This document shows, one piece after another, positions 17,401-26,040 of a stretch of DNA of 64,000 bases. Both the position numbers and the translations under genes were made by a program. The stretch is from Actinomarinicola tropica (GTDB taxonomy: Bacteria > Actinomycetota > Acidimicrobiia > Acidimicrobiales > SKKL01). The stretch lies in NCBI RefSeq assembly GCF_009650215.1, contig NZ_CP045851.1, positions 2,879,001 through 2,943,000 of the forward strand. The letters are read 5' to 3'. Numbering within the stretch: position 1 is the stretch's first letter; each line of letters begins with the position of its first letter. The notes beneath the pieces were generated by a model. That model worked only from the letters and a program-made list of their open reading frames with translations, was not told where the DNA came from and made no database searches.

Positions 17401-17628
17401 GCCGGGCACTTCCCCGGCCGCCCCGGTCCTCCGTCCACCCGTCTGGGCAAACCCCCCTTCGAGCGCTGCCTGCACTGCGCGTTCGACGTCGTGTGCGGGC
17501 GCGACCGCGGGGTCGAGTGGCAGAACGTCCGCCTCGCCCCCGAGCTCCACGACCTCCTCGTCCTCGCCGGGGAGATCGACGAGGACCCGGACGAGAACCC
17601 CGCCGACGACGCCGAGGCCGCGTCGTGA
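14443..17628 (+). CDS. AddB-like nuclease subunit of a helicase-nuclease complex
   Basis: This 1061-residue protein has a long N-terminal helicase-like region without a good Walker A, and a C-terminal RecB-type PD-(D/E)XK nuclease: RGSLVHETLDRFLDEV, then LVLDYKTGG (about 900). Four cysteines, C739 (in CPRRYFF) and C1009, C1012, C1018 (CLHCAFDVVC), match the 4Fe-4S staple of AddB that pins the nuclease domain. It should act with the next gene to resect double-strand breaks for RecA loading. ATG at 14443 was preferred because TACCCT lies 6 nt upstream. The stop overlaps the GTG of the AddA-like gene, so the subunits are made together. Confidence 0.85.
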   Translation: MGQDRLQVVPHGRPATAALGRAIAAAKGDDPLAPVTVAVAHPRAGLSLRRTLAARRGGVVNVQFLVLPRIVELLGAPSLAAQGRRPRTATVARAAARAVLRDAPGRVLAPAADHHATEAAVVRLVEDLASVGADGRRRLADLGGRAADLAALAERVLAAAPDRYDRHDLTRAAVESVRRGRAGQLGHLVVHLPSRLHPAEVELVGALADQDAVTVLLGVTGHPTADATVAALRERLEPILGAASEPDRPSPPTAQRIITTTDADDEVRAALRAVVEHWEQGTPLERTAIAYPSSEPYARLLQEQAAAAQLPISATATATLASSVVGRTLLGALALAPHERLERDRLIAWLAAAPIRDADGQRVPTTRWDVLTRRAGIVAGGLAEWHRHLDAHVERLRDDAARRARATPDAASASRAERDEREVERLRTFLTWLAELHRRVDDAGSWEQMATAARALVHATLGPEGRWAGWPEHQTEAGVAVLDALERLGALDEVEPSPRATSFRRALAAELDVVHGRTGATGRGLLVVPLHHAVGLDLDLLVVVGLAEGTLPGRTSDDALVPDADRERAGLDLPRRADVVVEQHHRLLAAMAGAERRILLMPRGDLRQGRERIPSRWLLDSAAALVGAPVTTRSFATLDHPAIEEVRSFTSGTAAAAHHLSLTDRDLSDLAGWVADGRAAHEHPITTEVPALGHAMAVLRARRLGGFGRFTGHVTGVEIPTFRDGGALSPTALERWAACPRRYFFAQVLRLREEERPEVIDRITPRDRGSLVHETLDRFLDEVISTGPKAPDERWSPTERSRAHALLDEVGAGFEDQGLTGRPVFWALDRVALHRDLDRFLDLDDQLRAQNRSTPVSTELPFGPDEPVRAVLDLPGDRRIEFRGFADRVDRTEDGGLLVLDYKTGGAREAKAIAEGEDKLLRGEKLQLPVYALAARTAHPDATGPVHTAYWHISDKGGWERYGYTSEPEHEARFEEVLTTIADGIEAGHFPGRPGPPSTRLGKPPFERCLHCAFDVVCGRDRGVEWQNVRLAPELHDLLVLAGEIDEDPDENPADDAEAAS

Positions 17629-20600
17629 CGACCCCCGCCCTGCCCGACCACGCCGCCCGCCACGACATCGCACACGCCCACGACCTCACCCTGTTCGTCG
17701 AGGCCGGCGCCGGCACGGGGAAGACCCACAGCCTCGTCGAGCGCGTGGTGACCCTCATCCGCGACGGCGTGCCGATCGAGGACCTCGCCGTCATCACCTT
17801 CACCGAGGCCGCCGCGGCCGAGCTGCGCGACCGGGTGCGCGGCGCGCTCGACACCGTCGACGCCGGCGAGGCGGAGTCCCGCGCGCTCGCGGGGCTCGAC
17901 GGGGCCGCCATCTCGACGCTCCACGGCTTCGCCCAGCGCATCCTCGCGGAGAACCCGCTGGAGGCCGGGCTCCCGCCGATCATCGAGGTCCACTCCGAGA
18001 TCGGGGCCCAGGTCGAGTTCGAGCGCCGCTGGCGGGCCTTCCTCGACCAGCTGCTCGACGACCCGGACCGGGCCGAGGTGGTCCAGCGGGCCGTCGTGCT
18101 CGGCATCGAGCCCGCCCACCTGAAGGTCCTCGCCCGCACCCTCGAGGACAGCTGGGACCGCCTCCCGAGCCGGGCACCGGACCGGCCCCCTCTCGGGCCC
18201 ATCGACCTCGAACCCGTCGTCGCCCCCCTCCGCGCGGCCGTGGCCCGCCGGGCCGAGTGCCTCGACGACAGCGACGCCGTGGCCCGGCTCCTCGACGAGC
18301 GTGCCGTGTGGCTCGGTCAAGCCGCGGCAGCCACCACCGCGGTCGAGCGCCTCCAGATCCTCGAACCGATCTGCAGCGGCAAGTACGGCCGGCGGGGCGC
18401 GAAGCCCAACTGGCCGGCCGGCACGCTCGAGGAGCTGCGCAGCCTGCTCACCGACGCCACCGACGCGGCCCAGGCGGCACGCGCCCACGCCGTCGACGAC
18501 GTGCTGCGACGCCTCCTCGACGACCTCGGTCGCTTCACGCTCGCCGGCGTGGAGGAGCGGCGCACCGCGGGTCGGCTGCACTTCCACGACCTCCTCGTCA
18601 TGACGCGCCAGCTGCTGCGCAGCTCGGCCGCCGTCCGTCGCCGGCTCCACGACCGCTACCGCCACCTCCTCGTCGACGAGTTCCAGGACACCGACCCCAT
18701 CCAGATCGAGATCGCACGGCTGATCGCCGCCACCGACCTCGACGTCGACGCGCCATGGGAGGACATCGCCACGCCACCGGGACGCATCTTCTTCGTCGGG
18801 GACCCGAAGCAGTCGATCTACCGGTTCCGGCGCGCCGACATCCGGCTCTACCTGCGCGTGCGCGACGGCGACGACACCGACGAGCGCGTCCTGTCCACGA
18901 GCTTCCGCTCGGTCCCCGGCATCGTCGAGTGGGTCAACCGGGCCTTCGCCGAGATCATGGGCGCCGGCACCGCCGGTGCCCAGCCCGCCTACAACCCCCT
19001 CACACCGGCGCGCCCCCACGGCCCCGGCGACCTGCCCGTCGTCGCCATCGGCGGCCCGATCGAGGGCTCGGCGTCGGAGCGGCGCGCCACGGCGAGCGAC
19101 GACCTGGCCCGGGCGCTGCACCGGGCCATGGACGACGCCTGGCAGGTCGAGGACGACCGCACGGGCCAGTGGCGGTCGCCTCGATGGAGCGACATCGCGG
19201 TGCTCGTCCCCACCCGCACCGGACTGCCCGAGCTGCGCGCCGCCTTCGACCGGGTCGGGGTCCCCTACCGCATCGAGGCCAGCTCCCTCGTGTGGCTCAC
19301 CCAGGAGGTCCGCGACCTCCTGTCCGTGCTGCGGGCGATCGACGACCCCACCGATCAGCTGGCGCTCGTCGCCGCGCTGCGCTCCCCCGCCTTCGGGTGC
19401 GGCGACGACGACCTCGCCCGCTACGCCGTGGGCGGCGGTCGGCTCGACCTCCGTGCCGACCCGCCCGAGGGGACGCCCGACGACGACCCCGTCGTCGCCG
19501 GTCTCGCCGCGCTGCGCGAGCTGCACGATGCCGCCACGTGGGACGAACCGAGCGCGCTCGTCGAGCGCGTCGTCCGGGAGCGCCACCTCATGGAGCTCGC
19601 GACCGCCACGCCCCGTCCCCGCGACGTCTGGCGTCGCCTCCGCTTCGTCGCCGACCAGGCCCGGGCCTACGCCGACGCCGAGGGCGGCACCCTGCGGGAC
19701 TTCCTGGAGTGGACCGACCTCCAGGCCGACGAGTCCGCCCGGGTCAGCGAGACCATCCTCCCCGAGACCGACGACGACGCCGTCCGGGTGCTCACCATCC
19801 ACGCCAGCAAGGGCCTCGAGTTCCCGATCGTGGCCGTCGCCGGGATCGATCGCGACCCGGGCGAGATGCGGTACGGGCCCAACGTCCAGTGGACCGACGA
19901 CCACGTTCCCGAGGCGTCGGTGCGCAGCGGCCTCACCACCACCGGCCACGCCGAGCTGTGGGAGCGCGAGAAGGAGCACGAGGTCCACGAGTCCTGGCGA
20001 CTGATGTATGTCGCCACCACCCGCGCCCGCGACCACCTCCTGCTCTGCGTCCACCACGACGCGTCCCGGGGGCCGGAGCGCAACGTCGCGGCACGGCTCC
20101 ACGCCATCTGCACCGCCCACCCTGACACCTGGCGCCCGCTCCCCTCCGAGGAGGCGACCGCGGCCCCCGCCTCCGACACCGAGCTCGGCCAGCTGACGCT
20201 CGACCTCGAGCCCGGCCAGCTGACGCTCGACCTCGAGGCCGCACCGCCGGCGGCCGACCCCGACGCCCGGCACCAGGACCGCGCCCGCTGGATCGCCGAC
20301 CGCGCCGCGCGCCTCGCCGAGGCCGCCCGGCCGTCGGTGGTCGCCGCCACCGCGGTGGCCGGCCTCCTCCCCGCCGCCGATCCCGCGTCGCCTCCACCGG
20401 GGGACGACGGCGACGGTGCACCCGTCGACGAGGCCGAGCCGTGGCGCCGGGGCCGCGCCGGCACGACCATCGGACGCGCGGTCCACGCCACGCTCCAGAC
20501 GGTCGACCTGGCCTCGGGTGCCGACCTGCCCGCCATCGCCGCGGCCCAGGCCGCGGCCGAGGGCATCCCCGGCCGCGCCCCGGAGGTCGAGCGGCTCGCC

Positions 20601-21002
20601 CGCGCCGCGCTCGGTGCCCCGAGCATCGTGGCGGCGGCCCGCCGGCCCCACTGGAGGGAGCTGTACCTGGGCGCCGAGGTCGAGGGGGTGCTCTGCGAGG
20701 GCTACATCGACCTGCTGGTCGAGGGCGACCACGGGCTCGAGGTCATCGACCACAAGACGGACCGCACGCCCGACCCGCAGGCGCTCATCCCCCGGTACCG
20801 CCTCCAGACCGCCACCTACGCCCTGATGGTGGAGGCCACGCTGGGACGGCCCGTCGCACGGTGCCTGCTCGTCGTCCTCGGCCCGGAGGGTGCAACCGAG
20901 GTGGAGATCCCCGACCTCGCAGCCGCCACCGACGAGGTCCGACAGCGCCTGCGCGTCGGCGCCCGCCCACGTGGGTCAGTCGGCGACGCCGTGCCGGGGT
21001 AG
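17625..21002 (+). CDS. AddA-like UvrD/RecB-type helicase-nuclease subunit
   Basis: The protein has 1125 residues. It carries the full superfamily 1A helicase set: Walker A GAGTGKTHS near residue 30, Walker B LVDEFQDTDP near 350, GDPKQSIYRFRRAD, a late motif TIHASKGLEFPIV near 728, and LMYVATTRARDHL. After an acidic, low-complexity linker comes a C-terminal nuclease (GRAVHATL, then LEVIDHKTDRT near 1041). The linker holds two copies of QLTLDL (856-861 and 865-870), which fit the hexapeptide form of the beta-clamp binding motif. The GTG start overlaps the AddB stop. The 3' end overlaps the convergent YhaN-like gene by 27 bp. Confidence 0.88.
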   Translation: MTTPALPDHAARHDIAHAHDLTLFVEAGAGTGKTHSLVERVVTLIRDGVPIEDLAVITFTEAAAAELRDRVRGALDTVDAGEAESRALAGLDGAAISTLHGFAQRILAENPLEAGLPPIIEVHSEIGAQVEFERRWRAFLDQLLDDPDRAEVVQRAVVLGIEPAHLKVLARTLEDSWDRLPSRAPDRPPLGPIDLEPVVAPLRAAVARRAECLDDSDAVARLLDERAVWLGQAAAATTAVERLQILEPICSGKYGRRGAKPNWPAGTLEELRSLLTDATDAAQAARAHAVDDVLRRLLDDLGRFTLAGVEERRTAGRLHFHDLLVMTRQLLRSSAAVRRRLHDRYRHLLVDEFQDTDPIQIEIARLIAATDLDVDAPWEDIATPPGRIFFVGDPKQSIYRFRRADIRLYLRVRDGDDTDERVLSTSFRSVPGIVEWVNRAFAEIMGAGTAGAQPAYNPLTPARPHGPGDLPVVAIGGPIEGSASERRATASDDLARALHRAMDDAWQVEDDRTGQWRSPRWSDIAVLVPTRTGLPELRAAFDRVGVPYRIEASSLVWLTQEVRDLLSVLRAIDDPTDQLALVAALRSPAFGCGDDDLARYAVGGGRLDLRADPPEGTPDDDPVVAGLAALRELHDAATWDEPSALVERVVRERHLMELATATPRPRDVWRRLRFVADQARAYADAEGGTLRDFLEWTDLQADESARVSETILPETDDDAVRVLTIHASKGLEFPIVAVAGIDRDPGEMRYGPNVQWTDDHVPEASVRSGLTTTGHAELWEREKEHEVHESWRLMYVATTRARDHLLLCVHHDASRGPERNVAARLHAICTAHPDTWRPLPSEEATAAPASDTELGQLTLDLEPGQLTLDLEAAPPAADPDARHQDRARWIADRAARLAEAARPSVVAATAVAGLLPAADPASPPPGDDGDGAPVDEAEPWRRGRAGTTIGRAVHATLQTVDLASGADLPAIAAAQAAAEGIPGRAPEVERLARAALGAPSIVAAARRPHWRELYLGAEVEGVLCEGYIDLLVEGDHGLEVIDHKTDRTPDPQALIPRYRLQTATYALMVEATLGRPVARCLLVVLGPEGATEVEIPDLAAATDEVRQRLRVGARPRGSVGDAVPG
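20184..20237 (+). repeat. 27-bp tandem duplication in addA (two clamp-motif copies)
   Basis: Two adjacent 27-bp units (20184-20210 and 20211-20237) differ by one base and encode LGQLTLDLE and PGQLTLDLE. The duplication is in frame and lies in the linker between helicase and nuclease domains. Confidence 0.9.
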
Positions 21003-24000
21003 CTCGATCACGCGGGCGCCGGGCGACGCCGCCTCCAGGGCGGCGACCGTCGTCGGCTGGCAGGTGAACACGAGCACCTGGTGAGCACCGGCGAGGTCGG
21101 CGACGACCGCCGCCATCCGCTCGGTCCGCTCGGGGTCGAAGTTCACGAGCACGTCGTCCATGACGAACGGCAGCGGTGTGTGGGCCGCCATCTCGGCCGC
21201 CAACCCGAACCGCATGCAGAGGTAGAGCTGCTCGGCCGTCCCCCGGCTGAGGTCGTCGACCGAGAGCCGTCGACCCCGCCGGTCGAGCACCTCCAGCTCG
21301 CCGTCGACCACGGCGAGCCCCTGGTGGGCGCCGTCGGTCACGTCGCGGAACATCGCCTCGGCGCGAGCGAGGACGGCGGGCTGTCGCTCGCGCTCGTAGC
21401 GCCCGAGCGTCGCGGCCACGAGCTGGCGGGCGGCGGTGAGGGTCTGCCACTCGCCGACGGCCTCCGCCAGCCGCGTCCGCGCCGACGCCGCGGCGACGGC
21501 CGCCTCGGCGACATCACCGGTGCGGGACAGCTCCTCGAGCGACCGCGCCGCGTCGTGGTGCATGCGGATGGCGTCCTCGTGGGCCGCCTCGAGGTCCGGC
21601 ATCCGCTGCACCTCCTCCTCGAGCGCCGCCTCCCACCCCGACACGTCGCCCTCGACCAGCCGCGCCGCCGCCGCGTCGGCCGCGTCGCCCCGGCCGAGGA
21701 CGGCGTGGATCTGGGCCTCGGCCTGGGCCCTCTCGGCCACGAGCTCACGCCGGCGTCGCCACCGCTCCACCGCGGTGCGGACGCCGGCGTCGTCGATCGC
21801 CCCGATGCGCTCCAGCAGCTCGGTCCGCTCGGCGCGCGCCAGGGCCACCCTGTCGTAGGCCAGCTCGGTCCTCTGCTCGGCGTCGTCCACCGCCCGGGTC
21901 CGCTCCTCGAGCGCCCGGCGGGCATCTCGGTCGGCCGCCGCACGGTCGACGAGGTGGCGCACGTCGGCGAGAAGGTCGTCGCCGTCGTCGTCGAGACCGG
22001 CGCGACGGAGGAGGTCGACGGCCCGGGCACGGAAGCGGTTCGACTCCTCGTCGAGGTGCTCGCGCTCGCGCTCCAGCGCGTGGAGGCGTCGGGACGACGA
22101 GCGGGCCCGCTCCACGGCGGTGAAGAGGTCGTTGATCGCCTCCACCCCCAGGTCCGGCGGCAGGCGCTGGGCCTCCTTCCACGCCGCCCACGCCCGGGAG
22201 GCCTGCTCGACCTCGGCCTCGCGCGTCGACGCCTCGAGCTCGAGGGGCGCCAGCGCGGCGGCGGCGCCGTCGCGCTCGGCCACCAGGGCGACGAGGCGGT
22301 CGGCGAGCGTGGCGTCGCGGCGAACCTCCTCGGCCTGCGCGTCGAGCGCGGCGGCGCAGTCCTCGACGTCGAGCGCCGACGGCTCCTCGGGAAGGTCGAG
22401 GACCAGCGCCGCCGCCCGCACGCTGGCGCGCAGGTGGTCGACCCGCACGCGTGCGGCGTCCCGCTCCGCCTCGGCGGCACGCACCTGCGAGGCCAGGTCG
22501 TCCGCTCCATCGGGTCGCACCGCGGTCCGGCGGGTGAGCACGACCGAGAGGCCGAGGGCCGCCAAGACCACTCCGGAGCCGCCGAGGACGGTGGCGAGCT
22601 GCCCCGAGCCGCCGATGGCCGCGGCCAGGCCGAACAGCACGAGGGCGACGCCGACGGCGGTCAGACCGGTGCCGAGCACCGCACCGCTCGCCGACCGCGC
22701 CGGTGGGCGCACGGCGCGCAGACCGGTCACGGCGCGCTCGGCGGCGTCGAGCCGCGCCGCCTCCGTCCCGAGGTCGACGAGGTGCGCCCGCAACTGGCGG
22801 AGCGATCGGGCCCGCCGCTCCTGGCGCTCCCGCTCGCCGTCGAGGTCGCGCTCGCCCAGACGGGCCTCGATGTCGCGCACCTCCGCCTCGGCCTCGTCAC
22901 GTCGGCGACGGAGGTCGTCGCACGACGCGACCAGTCGACGGTGGTCGGCCACCAGGTCGTCGAGCTCCCGCCCGCGCCGTCGGACGTCGTCCGCTGCGGG
23001 GATCGACACGTCGAAGGCGTCGAGGTGCGCGCGGTCCCACCCGGTGCCGAGCCGACCGAGCAGCTCGTCCAGCTGACCCCGCTCGACGTCGATCTCGCGA
23101 TCGAGCTCGGACAACCGCTCCGTGCGTGCGTCCTCGGCGACGATCTCCGCGCCGACTGCCTGGGCCACCGGCCCCAGCTCGACGAGCCGGTCGTCGACGT
23201 CGAGCTCGTCACGGCGCTCGACGGCGGCGGCGAGCGCCAGCTCTGCGGCGTCGAGCGCGACCTCGGCGGCCGCCAGCTCGGCGCGGACCTCGTCGAAGCG
23301 CGCCACGACGGCGTCGTCGAGCCCGGGCTGCTCCTCGAGCTCGTCGAGCTCCTGCTCGATCGCGTCGATCCGACCCCGCCACGGCCACGCCTCGAGCAGG
23401 GCCCGGAGCCGGTGCTGCTCGGTGCGGCACGCCTCCACGGCGCGGCGGCGGCTCTCGGCGAGATCGGCGAGGCGATCCACGTCGTCGCGCCGGCGGACCA
23501 GGTCGGCCGCCGCCGCCTGCGCCTGCACGAGGGTGCGGGCGGTGGCGCGGGCCTCGTCGGCGAGGTCGCGCACCACGCAGCGGCCGCGTGGCCGCACGAG
23601 CGCGCTCCGCCGGGCGTCGAGGGCGTCGATCGCGCTGCGGGCGGAACGGCCGGCCCCGACCACGCCCGCTGAGAAGACCCGGTCGCGCACGGCCTGGGAG
23701 TCGAGCAGCTCGAAGCCGTCGAGCTCGCTCAGACCGAAGGCGAAGACGTTGTTGAACAACCCGGCGTCGGCATGGCCGAGCAGGTCCGTGAGCTCGTGGT
23801 CCTCGGCCAGCGAACCGTCCGGCCGCCGCAGGACGAAGGCCTTGGGATCGACGTAGCGCTCGACCGACCAGTCACCGTCGTCGGTCCCGAGCACGACCGC
23901 GCCGCCGTGACGACCCCCGTTCACCGGCGGGTGCCGGCGGCTGCGGCTTCGGCCGTCGGGGAACCCGAAGAGCACGCCGCGCAGGAACGCGAGCAGCGTC

Positions 24001-24113
24001 GACTTCCCCGCCTCGTTCGGCCCGGCGACGATCGTGAGCCCCGACGGCAGGTCCTCGACCCGCGCGTCGTGGAACACCCCGAACCCGTCGACGTGCCACC
24101 CACGGATGCGCAC
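20976..24113 (-). CDS. SMC/SbcC-like ATPase of the YhaN type
   Basis: The protein has 1045 residues. The N-terminal ATPase half shows GLTIVAGPNEAGKSTLLAFL (Walker A near residues 29-38) and a long Arg/Glu/Ala-rich coiled coil follows. Near residues 475-525 are two hydrophobic segments (VGVALVLFGLAAAI and GGSGVVLAALGLSVVL), which suggest a membrane hairpin inside the coil, as I recall for Bacillus YhaN. The second ATPase half has LSRGTAEQLYL (signature) and LPFVMDDVLVNFD (Walker B) near the C-terminus. It should form a DNA-end complex with the nuclease encoded 1 nt upstream. The GTG start was chosen because it lies right after the partner's stop and just before the conserved RIRGWHVDGFG. Confidence 0.85.
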   Translation of the reverse strand: MRIRGWHVDGFGVFHDARVEDLPSGLTIVAGPNEAGKSTLLAFLRGVLFGFPDGRSRSRRHPPVNGGRHGGAVVLGTDDGDWSVERYVDPKAFVLRRPDGSLAEDHELTDLLGHADAGLFNNVFAFGLSELDGFELLDSQAVRDRVFSAGVVGAGRSARSAIDALDARRSALVRPRGRCVVRDLADEARATARTLVQAQAAAADLVRRRDDVDRLADLAESRRRAVEACRTEQHRLRALLEAWPWRGRIDAIEQELDELEEQPGLDDAVVARFDEVRAELAAAEVALDAAELALAAAVERRDELDVDDRLVELGPVAQAVGAEIVAEDARTERLSELDREIDVERGQLDELLGRLGTGWDRAHLDAFDVSIPAADDVRRRGRELDDLVADHRRLVASCDDLRRRRDEAEAEVRDIEARLGERDLDGERERQERRARSLRQLRAHLVDLGTEAARLDAAERAVTGLRAVRPPARSASGAVLGTGLTAVGVALVLFGLAAAIGGSGQLATVLGGSGVVLAALGLSVVLTRRTAVRPDGADDLASQVRAAEAERDAARVRVDHLRASVRAAALVLDLPEEPSALDVEDCAAALDAQAEEVRRDATLADRLVALVAERDGAAAALAPLELEASTREAEVEQASRAWAAWKEAQRLPPDLGVEAINDLFTAVERARSSSRRLHALEREREHLDEESNRFRARAVDLLRRAGLDDDGDDLLADVRHLVDRAAADRDARRALEERTRAVDDAEQRTELAYDRVALARAERTELLERIGAIDDAGVRTAVERWRRRRELVAERAQAEAQIHAVLGRGDAADAAAARLVEGDVSGWEAALEEEVQRMPDLEAAHEDAIRMHHDAARSLEELSRTGDVAEAAVAAASARTRLAEAVGEWQTLTAARQLVAATLGRYERERQPAVLARAEAMFRDVTDGAHQGLAVVDGELEVLDRRGRRLSVDDLSRGTAEQLYLCMRFGLAAEMAAHTPLPFVMDDVLVNFDPERTERMAAVVADLAGAHQVLVFTCQPTTVAALEAASPGARVIELPRHGVAD

Positions 24114-24114
24114 G

Positions 24115-25377
24115 TCAGTCCTCCTCGACGACGAGGTCGACGGCCAGGCGCACGGCCTCCTGCCACCGTGCAGCCGCGGTCGGGTCCGGCCGCTCGTCAC
24201 CGAGCAGTGCCGAGAGGTCGGCGGGCAGCTCCGCCGCCCACTCCTCCGACAGCGCGGTGCGCCGCGCCTCGTCCATCGCCGTCGACTCCTCGAGCAGGTC
24301 GGCGACGAAGTCGTTCCGCTGGCGCAGCTCGTCGAGGTCGTGCGGCGTCGTCGTCGCCACGTCCAGCCGATCCCACCAGAGGAACGGCGGATCGAGCGGC
24401 GCGTCGTCGCGCAGGACCTGGAGGAGCTCAGCAGCCGCGCCCGGACGGCGGAGGTCGGCGTGCAGCGCACCCCGGCCCACGAGCCGCACCCCGAGGAGCA
24501 GCGAGCGGCCCTCGGCCGCCAGCAGGCGCTGCTGGCCGAGCTCGCGGAGGCGGGTGTGGAGCTCGCCGAGGTCGGCGAGCTCGTCGATCTCGCACGTGGC
24601 GTCGTCGATGCGGACGCGGTCGAGCGCGACGAGCTCGGGCTCCCCGATGGTGCCGGCGTCGTCGACCTCGACGATCAGCACGCCCTTCGCGCCCCGTTCC
24701 CCCGGGCGCGGGGACCGGCCCTGGAGGTTGCCGGGGTAGACGATCCAGGGGTCGCGGTGGAGGACCTCCCGGGTGTGCACGTGGCCGAGCGCCCAGTAGT
24801 CCAGACCGGTGCGGACGAGGTCGTCGACCGTGCACGGGCTGTAGGGGTCGTGGCCCGGTCGGCCACCGACGTTGGCGTGCAGCACCCCGACGTGGACCCC
24901 GGGCGCGTCGGTCCGACGGAACCGCACCGCGAGGTTCTCGGTGGTCGCCCGGCGGGCGTAGCTCGTGCCGTGCACGGTGGCGAGGACGCGCCCGTCGCGC
25001 TCGACGGGCACGCTCACGACCTCGCCGGCCGGGAACACGGTGACGAGGTCGGGCCACTCGCGCACGGCGGACCACCCCTCCTCCACCGGGTCGTGGTTCC
25101 CCGCGGCGATGAAGGTGGCGATGCCCCGCTCCGCCAGGCGCGTGACGCCCCGGAGCACGCGGAGCTGGGCGCGGATCCCCCGCTCGGGCCCGTCGTACAC
25201 GTCGCCGGAGAGCACCACGAAGGCGACGTCTCGAGCGATGGCGGTCCGGACGAGGTCGTCGAACGCCAGGAGGCTGGCGTCGCGCAGGGCCTGCGCGACC
25301 TGGGGAGACGTCGCGCCGAGCCCGGTGAAGGGCGTGTCGAGGTGGAGGTCGGCGGCGTGCAGGAATCGGAAGCCCAC
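24115..25377 (-). CDS. DNA repair exonuclease of the SbcD/YhaO (Mre11) type
   Basis: This 420-residue metallophosphoesterase carries the dinuclear metal ligands in the usual order: HAADLHLD near the start, LSGDVYDGPE, AAGNHDPVE, GVLHANVGG, and WALGHVHTRE. The remainder is a C-terminal capping region as in Mre11/SbcD. It precedes the SMC-like ATPase by 1 nt, the standard nuclease-ATPase order of sbcDC and yhaON. I placed the start at GTG 25377 (protein beginning GFRFLHAAD) rather than upstream, because this matches the family and because TACGAT lies 9 nt upstream. The neighbouring AddAB-like genes strengthen a role in processing broken DNA ends. Confidence 0.88.
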   Translation of the reverse strand: MGFRFLHAADLHLDTPFTGLGATSPQVAQALRDASLLAFDDLVRTAIARDVAFVVLSGDVYDGPERGIRAQLRVLRGVTRLAERGIATFIAAGNHDPVEEGWSAVREWPDLVTVFPAGEVVSVPVERDGRVLATVHGTSYARRATTENLAVRFRRTDAPGVHVGVLHANVGGRPGHDPYSPCTVDDLVRTGLDYWALGHVHTREVLHRDPWIVYPGNLQGRSPRPGERGAKGVLIVEVDDAGTIGEPELVALDRVRIDDATCEIDELADLGELHTRLRELGQQRLLAAEGRSLLLGVRLVGRGALHADLRRPGAAAELLQVLRDDAPLDPPFLWWDRLDVATTTPHDLDELRQRNDFVADLLEESTAMDEARRTALSEEWAAELPADLSALLGDERPDPTAAARWQEAVRLAVDLVVEED

Positions 25378-25386
25378 GGAAGGCCG

Positions 25387-25392
25387 ATCGTA
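25387..25392 (-). promoter_or_regulatory. Predicted -10 (TACGAT) of the yhaO-yhaN-like operon
   Basis: TACGAT on the minus strand ends 9 nt before the GTG at 25377 and also defines that start. It lies within the short gap shared with the divergent pncA promoter. Confidence 0.5.
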
Positions 25393-25427
25393 GGCGCCAC
25401 CCCTGGGGTGGGGATCGACCGCCTGGG

Positions 25428-25433
25428 TAGGGT
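25428..25433 (+). promoter_or_regulatory. Predicted leaderless -10 (TAGGGT) of pncA-pncB
   Basis: TAGGGT ends 6 nt before the ATG at 25440. The divergent -10 of the nuclease operon lies 35 bp away on the other strand. Confidence 0.55.
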
Positions 25434-25439
25434 GCGCGC

Positions 25440-26039
25440 ATGGCATCCGACATCACCTACGGACCGGACGTGGCCCTGGTCGTCGTCGACATGCAGAACG
25501 ACTTCGCCCACCCCGACGGCAGCCTCTACGTCACCGGCGGTGACGTGGCCGTCGCCAAGGTCAACGAGCAGATCCTCGCGGCGCGCGAGGCCGGCGCGCT
25601 CATCGTCTACACCCAGGACTGGCACCCGGCGGAGACCCCGCACTTCGTCACGCACGGCGGCACGTGGCCGGTCCACTGCGTGAAGGACACCTGGGGTGCC
25701 GAGCTGCACGCCGCCCTCGAGGTGGCCGACGACGCCACCGTGGTGCGCAAGGGCACGGGCCAGGCCGACGGCTACTCGGGCTTCACCGTCCGCGACCTCG
25801 AGTCCGACGCCGACGTCCGCACCGAGCTGGACCCGCTGCTGCGCGAGCGGGGGATCGGCCGGGTCGTCGTGGTCGGCATCGCCACCGACGTGTGCGTGAA
25901 GGCCACGGTCCTCGACGCCGTCGAGCTCGGCTATGACACGGTCGTCATCCCCGACGCCACCGCAGCGGTCGACCTCGAGGAAGGCGACGGCGCCCGTGCG
26001 GTCGCCGAGATGGCGGCGGCCGGCGCCGTGGTGTCCTGA
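25440..26039 (+). CDS. pncA: Nicotinamidase
   Basis: The protein has 199 residues with the isochorismatase-like hydrolase fold. The catalytic triad is visible: Asp in VVDMQNDFAHPDGSL (about residue 17), Lys in VVRKGTG, and the nucleophilic Cys in GIATDVCVKATVLDA. The metal-binding histidines lie in TQDWHPAETPHF. The enzyme hydrolyses nicotinamide to nicotinate for NAD salvage. The next gene, nicotinate phosphoribosyltransferase, starts 1 nt after the stop, so the two successive steps form an operon. In mycobacteria the same enzyme activates pyrazinamide. Confidence 0.93.
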   Translation: MASDITYGPDVALVVVDMQNDFAHPDGSLYVTGGDVAVAKVNEQILAAREAGALIVYTQDWHPAETPHFVTHGGTWPVHCVKDTWGAELHAALEVADDATVVRKGTGQADGYSGFTVRDLESDADVRTELDPLLRERGIGRVVVVGIATDVCVKATVLDAVELGYDTVVIPDATAAVDLEEGDGARAVAEMAAAGAVVS

Positions 26040-26040
26040 G

